This document shows, piece by piece, positions 31,799-40,065 of a stretch of DNA of 64,000 nt. Position 1 is the first letter of the stretch, and every line of letters begins with the position of its first letter. The position numbers were made by a program, and so were the translations under genes. The notes beneath the pieces were generated by a model. The model saw nothing but the letters and a program-made list of their open reading frames with translations, was not told the DNA's origin and did no database searches. The stretch lies in assembly GCA_033283175.1 (NCBI GenBank), contig JAWMQM010000002.1, positions 558,001 through 622,000 on the forward strand. Reading direction: 5' to 3'. This stretch comes from Pseudomaricurvus sp033283175. Its GTDB lineage: Bacteria; Pseudomonadota; Gammaproteobacteria; Pseudomonadales; Cellvibrionaceae.

Positions 31799-31829
31799 TT
31801 TTACTACGGTTGTAACCTGTCTGCCGGTA

Positions 31830-33356
31830 TCAGGCGCTGACGGTCTGGGATACCGCAGCTTCAGGCTGTGGCTCTTCCAGCTTGCCTTCGGCAGCCATCT
31901 CCTGATACACGGCCAGTACCGCTTCTTCGATTGGCTCCATGGCGTGCTCGCCATTGGGCACAATTCCGGCCTCTTCCAGCAGTGACCAGGGCTCGTAACC
32001 GATCTTCGAGCAGAGCACCGCTTCACAGCCTTTCAGCGCACGAATACTGCCAGCCAATGCAGACTCCTTCTCACCGCAGCTGTCATTGCCGATACAGTAC
32101 TGATCAACCTTACGGTGGCTGATAAAGCGCACACCAGCGGGTGAAGCCTCGTAAATCAGGAACTCGGTAGCGTGGCCAAAGTGCTGGTTGATCAGACCGC
32201 CGCCACTGGTAGCCACCGCCATCAGAGCCGGACGGGTATTGGCTTGCACCGGGGCATCGTTGGCAGAGACAGAGACGGCGGCAAGGCGACGCTTCTTCTC
32301 CTGCTTCTCGTGCAGCTCTTCCATAATGCCTTCGTGAACAATCTTACGGGTCTGCATGGCCGCGTCGTAGTCGATGTTCATCTGCTCGATCTTGTCGATA
32401 GTGAACTCTTCACCACGGTCTTCACCGAGTAATCCCACGGCATCGGCACGACACTGGCGGCAGTGACGCATCATATTCATGTCGCCGGCACACTCGTCCT
32501 GCAGGTCCTGCAGCTCTTCCGGCTCCGGACCACGCTGACCCATGAGGCCGTAGAAGGTGCCGTGCTCAGGCTCGGAGATCAGAGGCATCACGTTGTGCAG
32601 GAAGGCGCCCTTCTCTTTCACTATGCGGCTCACTTCTTTCAGGTGCTGATCGTTCACGCCGGGAATCATCACGGAGTTGACCTTCACCAGGATGCCGCGA
32701 TCCACAAGCATCTGCAGACCTTTCTGCTGCTGCTCGATCAGGATCTCGGCCCCGCGGCGGCCACGGATGCGACGGTTGTTCCAGTAGATCCAGGGATAGA
32801 TCTGGGCACCGATGTCAGGGTCTACGGTGTTGATGGTGATGGTGACGTGATCGATATTGTGCTTGGCCAGCTCGTCCACACTCTCTGGCAGCGCCAGACC
32901 GTTGGTGGAAACACACAATTTGATATCCGGAGCCTCTTCCGAGAGACGACGGAAGGTTTCAAAGGTGCGCTCAGGGTTGGCCAGGGGATCGCCGGGACCG
33001 GCGATGCCCAGCACGGTCATCTGCGGGATGTTGGCCGCAACGGCCTTGGTTTTCATCACCGCCTGGTCAGGTGTCAGCAGTTCGGAAACGACACCCGGAC
33101 GGGATTCGTTGGAACAGTCGTACTTACGATTGCAGTAGTGACACTGGATATTACAGGCAGGTGCCACTGCCACGTGCATACGCGCAAAAAAGTGATGCGC
33201 CTCTTCGGAATAGCAGGGGTGATTTTCAACTTTCTCTCTGATGCTGTCTGGCAGGTGAGACATCTGGTCATCGGTCGTACCGCATGAACCGGTGGAGCAG
33301 CCTCCCGCGGCAGCAGCAGCCGCGTCATTGTTTTGATCTAGCACCGTTAGCTCCAT
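31830..33356 (-). CDS. nifB: NifB, FeMo-cofactor precursor (NifB-co) synthase
   Basis: A 508-residue radical-SAM enzyme. The SAM cluster motif is CNIQCHYC (Cys68, 72, 75), followed by NRKYDC. GIAGPGDPLANP and STNGLALP are conserved SAM-domain strands. The C-terminal about 120 residues are a NifX domain (QHFGHATEFLIYE, VDQYCIGN). NifB fuses two [4Fe-4S] clusters, inserts carbide from SAM and makes NifB-co. The ATG at 33356 follows AGGAG; upstream codons to 33443 precede the mRNA start. A His-containing acidic N terminus and Ala run are odd but common. Confidence 0.97.
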   Translation of the reverse strand: MELTVLDQNNDAAAAAAGGCSTGSCGTTDDQMSHLPDSIREKVENHPCYSEEAHHFFARMHVAVAPACNIQCHYCNRKYDCSNESRPGVVSELLTPDQAVMKTKAVAANIPQMTVLGIAGPGDPLANPERTFETFRRLSEEAPDIKLCVSTNGLALPESVDELAKHNIDHVTITINTVDPDIGAQIYPWIYWNNRRIRGRRGAEILIEQQQKGLQMLVDRGILVKVNSVMIPGVNDQHLKEVSRIVKEKGAFLHNVMPLISEPEHGTFYGLMGQRGPEPEELQDLQDECAGDMNMMRHCRQCRADAVGLLGEDRGEEFTIDKIEQMNIDYDAAMQTRKIVHEGIMEELHEKQEKKRRLAAVSVSANDAPVQANTRPALMAVATSGGGLINQHFGHATEFLIYEASPAGVRFISHRKVDQYCIGNDSCGEKESALAGSIRALKGCEAVLCSKIGYEPWSLLEEAGIVPNGEHAMEPIEEAVLAVYQEMAAEGKLEEPQPEAAVSQTVSA

Positions 33357-33437
33357 AGCGAGAACTCCTGTCTGGTCCCCCGTTAGGGCGGATGAGTAAA
33401 TGGTGTCGTGGGGAATCCACTTCTTCGCAGAATACTG

Positions 33438-33455
33438 TTGCAATGCCTGTGCCCA
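33438..33455 (-). promoter_or_regulatory. Sigma-54 promoter of nifB
   Basis: The minus strand reads GGGCACAGGCATTGCAA: GG (33453-33452) and GC (33441-33440) are separated by 10 bases, with GGCAC and TTGCA intact. The start site should be about 33428, 72 bases before the ATG. Confidence 0.8.
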
Positions 33456-33506
33456 ATATTTAACCCATTGTTTTACTTATATATTTTTGTTTTCGAAGGA
33501 CCGTTT

Positions 33507-33522
33507 TGTACGTTTTGACACA
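33507..33522. promoter_or_regulatory. NifA site 1 of nifB
   Basis: Exact TGT-N10-ACA (TGTACGTTTTGACACA), 54 bp upstream of the nifB -24 element. Confidence 0.72.
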
Positions 33523-33540
33523 AGCCTTTGTGGTGGCCTT

Positions 33541-33556
33541 TGTGTTTTAGGTGACA
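33541..33556. promoter_or_regulatory. NifA site 2 of nifB
   Basis: Exact TGT-N10-ACA (TGTGTTTTAGGTGACA), 34 bp beyond site 1 and 88 bp upstream of the -24 element. Confidence 0.7.
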
Positions 33557-33766
33557 GTTGCAGAGGTCAATCACGACACCGCTATAAGCACTATTCTCAG
33601 GGCAGCCTTCAGCGAGCCACGCCACTGCACACAAGGCAGATAAGCATCGCGCACCAATGCGGCTCACCAACGGCGGCCGAGTGAAAAATGAGCGGGAAAG
33701 ATAAGCACAAGAGCGAGAACAGGTGGAGCCCGGACCCTGTCCGGGTTCCGGGCAGAGGGGGGATTA

Positions 33767-35371
33767 TCAGATTTTGCGCACGTTAATCTTCATGGTCTGG
33801 ATTCGGTAGGCAATCTGCCGCGGCGTCATACCCAGCAGGCGAGCGGCCTTGGCCTGTACCCAGCCCGCCTGCTCCAGAGCAGCTATCACCCGCTCCCGTT
33901 CGTCCAGGTCCGGATCGTCCATGTCGGGTGCGGCGCGGGTCACCACCGGCGCACCGACGCTGCTGCTCACCGACGGCACAGTCACATTGTGCACACCGTT
34001 CAGGCTGATGACATCAGTATCGATGACGCCCTCCTCGCTCATGACCGCTGCACGCTCCAGGCAGTTTTCCAGCTCCCGCACGTTACCGGGCCAGTCGTAA
34101 CTCATCATCATGCGCACGGCATTATCGGTCAGCCGCAGTTCCCTGCCCTGATGCTTGGACAGTTTTTCCACCAGAAAGCGGGACAGCTCCGGCAGGTCGG
34201 CAAGGCGGTCACGCAGCGGTGGAATACGAATGGCCATCACATTGAGACGATAGTAGAGGTCTTCGCGGAACTTGCCCTTCTCCACCTCATCTTCCAGGTT
34301 GCGGTTGGTGGCAGCCACGATACGCACATCGACACTGATGGTCTGGGTACCGCCGACCCGCTCCAGCTCGCCCTCCTGCAATACCCTCAGCAGTTTGGCC
34401 TGGAACATCGGAGAGATCTCACCAATCTCGTCGAGGAACAGTGTGCCGCCGTCGGCCTGCTCAAAGCGCCCCTTGCGCTGCTTCACTGCACCGGTGAAGG
34501 CACCTTTTTCGTGACCGAAGAGCTCCGACTCCAGCAGGTTTTCCGGCAGCGAGGCGCAGTTGAGTTTCACGAAACGCTTGTGCGCCCGCGGTGAATTGTA
34601 GTGAATGGCGCTGGCAATCAGCTCCTTACCGGTACCGGACTCACCCAAAACCAGTACGGTACTGTCCCACTTGGCCACACGCCGCACCTGATCGAACACC
34701 CGGCGCATGTTGTCGGTATGGCCGACCACCATGTTGTCGAAACCGTACTGCCCGCGTACCTCTCGCCGCAATTCGTCGCGCTCGCTGGCCAGGGTCTGGC
34801 CGCGCTCCACATTCACCAGCAGCCGGCAAGTCTGTGACAGCTGGTCAGCCACGGCCTTGAGAAACGCGGTGCGCTCAGGCAGGTAGTCGTCCGCAGGCAC
34901 ATCCGGCTGCGCCGCCAGCACACCGATGGCAGAGCCATCAATGTCACGGATGGGCACACCGATAAACGGCAACTCCATTTCGTAGAGCGCCAGTTTGTCC
35001 AGGAAGCGAGGCTCCGAGGAGATGCGCCCAAGCACTATGGGTTGGTTGTGTTGCAGGATGCGCCCCACGATTCCCTCACCCACCTGGTAGCGGGTGCTGT
35101 GGGACGCCTTGATCACCGCTTCGGAGTCGGTGTAGACCGCCCCCACCTGCAGCATGGTGTGGTCGGGGTCGGCCAGTGTGACTATGCCGTGAAGCAGTCC
35201 GGCTTCATCGTGCAGAACCTTGAGGATTTCACTCAGGCTCTCCTCGATATTGGTAACCCGACAGAGAATGTGGGCGGCTGTACACAGGGCTCTGAACTGG
35301 CGATCAACCACTTCCGAACGGCTCGTTGCCCCCACACTGTACCGGCTGGTAGAACTGAACGTATCGATCAT
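33767..35371 (-). CDS. nifA: NifA, sigma-54-dependent activator of nif genes
   Basis: A 534-residue enhancer-binding protein: N-terminal GAF domain (about 25-190), AAA+ domain with Walker A GESGTGKE (about 243-250), the GAFTGA sigma-54 contact loop, Walker B GTLFLDEIGE, and a C-terminal Fis-type HTH (AKAARLLGMTPRQIAYRIQTM). There is no cysteine motif in the linker after the AAA domain, so oxygen and nitrogen control must come from NifL, as in Azotobacter. It starts 22 bp after the nifL stop; ATG 35371 is chosen over TTG 35377. Confidence 0.96.
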   Translation of the reverse strand: MIDTFSSTSRYSVGATSRSEVVDRQFRALCTAAHILCRVTNIEESLSEILKVLHDEAGLLHGIVTLADPDHTMLQVGAVYTDSEAVIKASHSTRYQVGEGIVGRILQHNQPIVLGRISSEPRFLDKLALYEMELPFIGVPIRDIDGSAIGVLAAQPDVPADDYLPERTAFLKAVADQLSQTCRLLVNVERGQTLASERDELRREVRGQYGFDNMVVGHTDNMRRVFDQVRRVAKWDSTVLVLGESGTGKELIASAIHYNSPRAHKRFVKLNCASLPENLLESELFGHEKGAFTGAVKQRKGRFEQADGGTLFLDEIGEISPMFQAKLLRVLQEGELERVGGTQTISVDVRIVAATNRNLEDEVEKGKFREDLYYRLNVMAIRIPPLRDRLADLPELSRFLVEKLSKHQGRELRLTDNAVRMMMSYDWPGNVRELENCLERAAVMSEEGVIDTDVISLNGVHNVTVPSVSSSVGAPVVTRAAPDMDDPDLDERERVIAALEQAGWVQAKAARLLGMTPRQIAYRIQTMKINVRKI

Positions 35372-35393
35372 TGGCAAATACCCGAATCGGACT

Positions 35394-36992
35394 TCATACG
35401 TTGGTCAAAGGCAGCTGCACGATAATGCGACAGCCCTGCTTGTAGTCAGTGTCGATATACACACTGCCCAGGTGATCGGCGACCACCTCCTGCACCATTG
35501 ACAGCCCCATGCCGCGGAAGCCCGACGGCGTGGTCTTGGTACTGTAAAACGGCTGAAAGACCCGGAAGACATCCTGCTCCGGAATTCCCGGGCCGGTATC
35601 GGCAATTTCGATTTCCAGCAGCTCTTTGGTGGCGCTGGTGACGATGTGCAGATCCCGCTGTCGGATTTCACGCACGCTCATAGCCTCAATAGCGTTGTCC
35701 ACCAACTGCTTGAACATGCTGCGCAGGCGACGCTCCTGTCCCGCCAGCGAAGGCAGGTGCAGGGAAGGCTTCCAGTTGATGGTAATCCCCTGGGAAAGCA
35801 GCTGATCCGTGCAGAGCGACAGCACCTCACGAATGATCTGGTTAACATTGATGGACTGTTTGGACTCATCCAGCGGAGGCGGCAGAGAGTCGATCAGGTT
35901 ATCCAGTGCCGCCTGCCCCGCCTCCAATGCTTCTTCCGCAGCAGACAACACCAGGTCGTCCTTGTCGCCCCGGGCTGCGCGACGCTTGAGGGTACTTACC
36001 GCGGCGGCAATCAGGTTGACCGGCCCCTGCAGCTGGTGAATGGCACCGTTGACGGTTTCCCGCATGCCCTGCACCAGGTTCTCTTCGGCCATCAACGCCT
36101 TGAGGGTATTGAGATGCATCTCTTCCTGGTGGCGACGGAACTCGGAGATATCGTTGATCATCAGCAACATGTAGTGGCTGATGTCCTGCTCAAAGAAGGC
36201 GTCGGGACTCTCCTGTGCAATTTCGATGGTGGTTCCGAAGCAGGAGAAGTGACGGGGACGACCGTCACCACGATCCATGGTGATCTCTTTGCTGTTGAAG
36301 TGACTGCGTTCGCCCTTGAGGCGCTCAAAATGTTGCTCCAGTTGACGGGTCAGCATGCCCAGGAAAGCGCTGTGGCCACCTGCGGCGAAATCCTGTGCGA
36401 GCCGTTCGAAGCCCTGGTTTTGCATGACGATATTCTCGTCCGCGTCCAGCAACACCATGGCCGCCGGCACGGAGTTGATCATCGATTCCATCATCAGCTT
36501 CTGGTTCAGCACCCGCTGCTGCAGCTGATGCACCTCGGTACCGTCCCGGTGCATCCCCAGAAAGTAGACGGTTTCACCTAACTCATTGATCACCGGCGCC
36601 ACAGTCAGTTCAGCCAGGTAGAGCTGGCCGTCCTTGCGACGGTTTACCAGCATACCAGTCCACGGTTTCTGCTGTGCCAGGCGACCCCAGAGTGCCTGAT
36701 AGACGATGCGCGGCGTGGTGTGATTGGAAAGGATTGACTCGTTTTTACCGACCACCTCACTGTCCGGGTATCCCGTGACCTGGGTGAACGAGCGGTTGGC
36801 GTAGAGGATATTGGCTTTAAGGTCGGTGATCGAAATGGCGACCGGACAGTGCTCAACCGCCTGGAAGAAAACCTCTTCCGACAGGTTGCCATCCTTCAAG
36901 TGCAGTCCCGCATTGATCATCGCCTTCTGCGTAGCGCTGTCGGCCGCCACCGACAGTGACGAGGCATCGCTGGAACTTTTACTTTGGGACAT
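35394..36992 (-). CDS. nifL: NifL, redox- and nitrogen-sensing anti-activator of NifA
   Basis: A 532-residue protein. PAS1 (about 38-150) has the FAD-binding region with ILYANRSFTQVTGY and GMLVNRRKDGQLYLAEL. PAS2 spans about 165-285. The H region has the conserved His319 (NGAIHQLQGPVN), followed by a GHKL domain with NAIEAM, DTGPGIP and GMGLSMV. Oxidised NifL binds NifA and blocks it; ADP and GlnK modulate this. ATG 36992 with AGAGG upstream is preferred over the longer frame to 37124. It is co-transcribed with nifA from a sigma-54 promoter at 37091. Confidence 0.95.
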   Translation of the reverse strand: MSQSKSSSDASSLSVAADSATQKAMINAGLHLKDGNLSEEVFFQAVEHCPVAISITDLKANILYANRSFTQVTGYPDSEVVGKNESILSNHTTPRIVYQALWGRLAQQKPWTGMLVNRRKDGQLYLAELTVAPVINELGETVYFLGMHRDGTEVHQLQQRVLNQKLMMESMINSVPAAMVLLDADENIVMQNQGFERLAQDFAAGGHSAFLGMLTRQLEQHFERLKGERSHFNSKEITMDRGDGRPRHFSCFGTTIEIAQESPDAFFEQDISHYMLLMINDISEFRRHQEEMHLNTLKALMAEENLVQGMRETVNGAIHQLQGPVNLIAAAVSTLKRRAARGDKDDLVLSAAEEALEAGQAALDNLIDSLPPPLDESKQSINVNQIIREVLSLCTDQLLSQGITINWKPSLHLPSLAGQERRLRSMFKQLVDNAIEAMSVREIRQRDLHIVTSATKELLEIEIADTGPGIPEQDVFRVFQPFYSTKTTPSGFRGMGLSMVQEVVADHLGSVYIDTDYKQGCRIIVQLPLTNV

Positions 36993-37090
36993 AAAGAATC
37001 CTCTGCTGGGAGCTCGGATGGTTATTAAGGGGCTGCAACTCCAGAGGCTCCGGTGCCGGATTCCTGAAGCGCTGACCGCCATAAGACGAA

Positions 37091-37107
37091 GTGCAATTAG
37101 CGCGCCA
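37091..37107 (-). promoter_or_regulatory. Sigma-54 promoter of nifLA
   Basis: The minus strand reads TGGCGCGCTAATTGCAC: GG and GC separated by 10 bases and an almost perfect TGGCRCG-N4-TTGCA. Start near 37081, about 90 bases before nifL. Confidence 0.8.
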
Positions 37108-37157
37108 GCTACAAAATCCCCCAATTGCTATCAGAAAACCGCCATGTCAGACAATTT

Positions 37158-37173
37158 TGTCGCATACCCGACA
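37158..37173. promoter_or_regulatory. Shared NifA site 1 (nifLA/rnf)
   Basis: Exact TGT-N10-ACA (TGTCGCATACCCGACA), 52 bp from the nifL -24 element and 130 bp from the rnfA -24 element. Confidence 0.75.
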
Positions 37174-37201
37174 AGGCCGATTTTTGCCCCTGAAGTGGTT
37201 T

Positions 37202-37217
37202 TGTAGCAAACACGACA
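37202..37217. promoter_or_regulatory. Shared NifA site 2 (nifLA/rnf)
   Basis: Exact TGT-N10-ACA (TGTAGCAAACACGACA), 44 bp from site 1. The same spacing is seen between the two NifA sites at 27336 and 27380. Confidence 0.75.
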
Positions 37218-37266
37218 ATTCTGCACCCTTTGCAATTCAGTTGCGCTGACTGGTGAGCGCCGCTAT

Positions 37267-37280
37267 TTGATCTGGATCAA
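37267..37280. promoter_or_regulatory. FNR/Anr-type box upstream of rnfA
   Basis: TTGATCTGGATCAA is a perfect TTGAT-N4-ATCAA palindrome centred about 55 bp upstream of the expected rnf start. It could allow oxygen-responsive control in addition to NifA. Confidence 0.6.
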
Positions 37281-37301
37281 ACCTTGTCGCAAACAATCCA
37301 A

Positions 37302-37318
37302 TGGCATGCTAAATGCAC
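37302..37318 (+). promoter_or_regulatory. Sigma-54 promoter of the rnf operon
   Basis: TGGCATGCTAAATGCAC: GG (37303-37304) and GC (37315-37316) are separated by 10 bases. The start should be near 37328, about 100 bases before rnfA. Confidence 0.82.
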
Positions 37319-37429
37319 CTGCCCTTTCGTGAGAACGCGATTTGTTACAAACGCGTCAGCGGGAGATTCTGCAAGCGGTTACCGCAACAGGAACCCCCGC
37401 ACCGGCCCCCAAACACGACGGAAGCGGTT

Positions 37430-38002
37430 ATGGAATATGTCATGTTGTTAGGCAGCACCGTGTTGGTGAACAACATCGTGTTGGCGAAGTTTCTTGGTCT
37501 CTGCCCCCTCATGGGAGTCTCCAACAAATTGAGCTCTGCCGTGGGTATGGGCATCGCCACCGCCTTTGTACTGACCCTGTCGGCCTTCAGCGGCTGGCTG
37601 ATTGAAACCTGGGTGCTGGTGCCGCTGAACATCGAATTCCTGCGCATCCTCTGCTTTATCCTCATCATCGCCGCCATCGTGCAGTTTACCGAGCTGGTGA
37701 TGCGCAAACTGAGCCCGGTGCTGCATCGCTCCCTGGGCATCTTTCTTCCTTTAATCACCACCAATTGCGCCGTGCTGGGTGTCGCCCTGCTAAACGTACG
37801 GGAGAAGCACGACCTGGCCCAGAGCCTGGTCTACGGTCTCGGCTGCGCCATCGGCTTTACCCTGGTGATGATTATTTTTGCCGGGATACGCGAGCGTCTG
37901 GCGATCGCTGATGTGCCAGAGACCTTCGCCGGCACCCCGGTAGGTCTGGTGACAGCAGGTCTGCTGTCGCTGGTATTCATGGGCTTCAGCGGCATGCTGT
38001 AA
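37430..38002 (+). CDS. rnfA: Ion-translocating oxidoreductase subunit RnfA
   Basis: A 190-residue inner-membrane subunit with six transmembrane helices. VNNIVLAKFLGLCPLMG near the N terminus and TTNCAVLGVALLN in the middle are the RnfA/RnfE signatures holding the membrane [2Fe-2S] cysteines. Rnf couples NADH-ferredoxin electron transfer to ion motive force; in diazotrophs it runs in reverse to supply reduced ferredoxin/flavodoxin to nitrogenase. ATG 37430 is chosen because the frame upstream to 37313 begins before the sigma-54 transcript. First gene of rnfABCDGEH. Confidence 0.96.
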   Translation: MEYVMLLGSTVLVNNIVLAKFLGLCPLMGVSNKLSSAVGMGIATAFVLTLSAFSGWLIETWVLVPLNIEFLRILCFILIIAAIVQFTELVMRKLSPVLHRSLGIFLPLITTNCAVLGVALLNVREKHDLAQSLVYGLGCAIGFTLVMIIFAGIRERLAIADVPETFAGTPVGLVTAGLLSLVFMGFSGML

Positions 38003-38024
38003 AACTGAACGACGAGGTAGAGCA

Positions 38025-38552
38025 ATGTTCACAGCCACTCTGGTTCTCACTGTCCTTGGGTTTAGCCTCGGCGGAATGCTCGGCTACGCCGCCAAGCTGA
38101 TCAGCGTCGGTGAAGAGAATTCCGTCAGCGATGAAATCGAAGCCATGCTGCCCGGCAGCCAGTGTGGCCAGTGCGGGTTTCCCGGTTGCAGGCCAGCCGC
38201 CGAGGCCATTGCCAGCGGCGAAGCCGACGTCACCTGCTGCCCGCCCGGCGGTCGCTCTCTGGTGGAATCCCTCGCCGACCTGCTGGGGATCGACATCAAC
38301 AGTATTGGCGCTACCGCCGCCCCCATGCTGGCACGCATCGATGAGAGCCTCTGTACCGGCTGTACCCGCTGCTACAAGGTCTGTCCCACCGACGCCATCG
38401 TGGGTGCCACCAAACAGATACACGCCGTCATCAATCGTGCCTGCACCGGCTGCTCCAAGTGCCTCGATGCCTGCCCTGAAGACTGTATCTCCCTGAGCCC
38501 GGAAGCCGTGGACCTCAACTCCTGGCACTGGCCCAAGCCACAACTGGTGTAA
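38025..38552 (+). CDS. rnfB: RnfB, ferredoxin-like subunit
   Basis: A 175-residue protein: one N-terminal transmembrane helix, then an Fe-S domain with the CGQCGFPGC motif, then a 2[4Fe-4S] domain with CTGCTRCYKVCP and CTGCSKCLDACP. RnfB is the entry/exit point for ferredoxin electrons on the cytoplasmic face of the Rnf complex. It lies 22 bp after rnfA with a GAGGTAGAG site. Confidence 0.96.
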   Translation: MFTATLVLTVLGFSLGGMLGYAAKLISVGEENSVSDEIEAMLPGSQCGQCGFPGCRPAAEAIASGEADVTCCPPGGRSLVESLADLLGIDINSIGATAAPMLARIDESLCTGCTRCYKVCPTDAIVGATKQIHAVINRACTGCSKCLDACPEDCISLSPEAVDLNSWHWPKPQLV

Positions 38553-38556
38553 CGCT

Positions 38557-40065
38557 ATGTTTGGATTTTCCCGTATCCGCGGCGGTGTCCACCCCGATTC
38601 CCATAAAGAGGATTCGGCGGGCAAACCCATTGTCACTGACCTGCCGCTGCCAGCCCGCCTCTACCTGCCCCTGTTCCAGCAGGCGGGGGCCATGGCCCTG
38701 CCCCTGGTCAAACCCGGTGACAAGGTCCTCAAGGGCCAGCAGCTCGCCATTACCGGTGAAGGGCTCTCCGCCAACCTGCACGCCCCCACCTCCGGTACCA
38801 TTATCGGTGTCGAGGAGATCATTGCCCCCCACCCGTCCGGCCTCAACTCCGCCGCAATCGTGCTGGAGAGTGACGGCGAGGACCGCTGGATGGCGCTGCC
38901 GGAGGAGTCTGACCCTTTTCAGCGCTCCCCCGAGGAGCTGGCCAGCGAGGTGGAAAAAGCGGGCATCGTGGGTCTCGGCGGCGCCATCTTCCCCTCCGCC
39001 ATCAAATTGCGTCAGGGGCGTCGTTTTGAGATCAAAACCCTGCTCATCAATGGCGGCGAGTGCGAGCCCTACCTCACCACCGACGACCAGCTGATGCGCG
39101 AACGCGCCGCTGAAGTGGTGGAAGGCGCCCGCCTGATCCAGCACATCATTGAAGCCTATGAGACGGTGATCGGTATTGAGGACAACAAACCGGAAGCCAT
39201 CGCCGCCATGCGCGAGGCCGCCGCCCCCTACGGCAAGGTGCGGGTGGAAGTGGTTCCGGCCCTCTACCCCATGGGCTCTGCCAAGCAGTTGATCAAGGCC
39301 ATTACCGGGCTGGAAGTTCCTGCCGGTGGCCGCAGTAACGACCTCGGTGTACTGGTGCACAACGTTGCCACCGCTTACGCCATCCAGCAGACCCTGCGCT
39401 TCGGCAAACCCCTGATCTCCCGCGTGCTGACCCTGGCCGGCGGCAGCCTCAACGAGGCCCGCAACGTGGAGGCCCTGTTCGGTACTCCCATCCAGCACCT
39501 GATCGATCACTGTGGCGGCATTAGCAGCCAGCCAGCACGACTGGTGATGGGTGGCCCCATGATGGGCCAGCAGCTGCCAGCCGCCACGGTCCCCGTGATG
39601 AAAGGTACCTCCGGGGTACTGGCCTTGACCCAACAAGAGGTGAACGACAAAACACCCTCCAACTGCATTCGCTGCAGCCGCTGTGTACAGGCCTGCCCCA
39701 TGGGTCTCGTCCCGCTGGAGATGGCCAAACACGCGAAGGCGGATAACTTCGAGGAAGCCAGCAGCTATGGCTTGCGGGACTGCATTCTGTGCGGCTCCTG
39801 CTCCTATGTCTGTCCCTCCCGCATCCCGCTGGTGAACTACTTCGAATACGCCAAGGGAGAGATGAAGCAACGGCGCGTGGCCGAGCAGAAGCTCGCCTAT
39901 ACCCAGCAACTGACAGCCCGGCGCAGCGAGCGGGTGGAACGGGAAGCGGAAGCCAAACGTGCCGCCAAGGCCGCGAAAAAGAAACGCGCCAAAGCCCCCA
40001 AGGCCGAGACAGCCAGCAGCCCGGATGCAGAGACCACCAGTGACACCGCGGAGAAAGAATCATGA
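38557..40065 (+). CDS. rnfC: RnfC, NADH-binding subunit
   Basis: A 502-residue peripheral subunit. The FMN/NADH-binding flavoprotein fold contains VGLGGAIFPSAIKL and LINGGECEPYLTTDD. Two ferredoxin motifs follow (CIRCSRCVQACP and CILCGSCSYVCP). The last about 60 residues are a lysine/alanine-rich tail (RAAKAAKKKRAKAPK), shorter than the repeats in Escherichia coli RnfC. It starts 4 bp after rnfB and overlaps rnfD by 4 bp. Confidence 0.96.
   Translation: MFGFSRIRGGVHPDSHKEDSAGKPIVTDLPLPARLYLPLFQQAGAMALPLVKPGDKVLKGQQLAITGEGLSANLHAPTSGTIIGVEEIIAPHPSGLNSAAIVLESDGEDRWMALPEESDPFQRSPEELASEVEKAGIVGLGGAIFPSAIKLRQGRRFEIKTLLINGGECEPYLTTDDQLMRERAAEVVEGARLIQHIIEAYETVIGIEDNKPEAIAAMREAAAPYGKVRVEVVPALYPMGSAKQLIKAITGLEVPAGGRSNDLGVLVHNVATAYAIQQTLRFGKPLISRVLTLAGGSLNEARNVEALFGTPIQHLIDHCGGISSQPARLVMGGPMMGQQLPAATVPVMKGTSGVLALTQQEVNDKTPSNCIRCSRCVQACPMGLVPLEMAKHAKADNFEEASSYGLRDCILCGSCSYVCPSRIPLVNYFEYAKGEMKQRRVAEQKLAYTQQLTARRSERVEREAEAKRAAKAAKKKRAKAPKAETASSPDAETTSDTAEKES

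Noticed and set aside
38515..39909. 464-codon minus-strand frame opposite rnfC
   Set aside because: It is the antisense of rnfC, with low-complexity Gly/His/Gln composition and no family match. rnfC has clear motifs and operon context.
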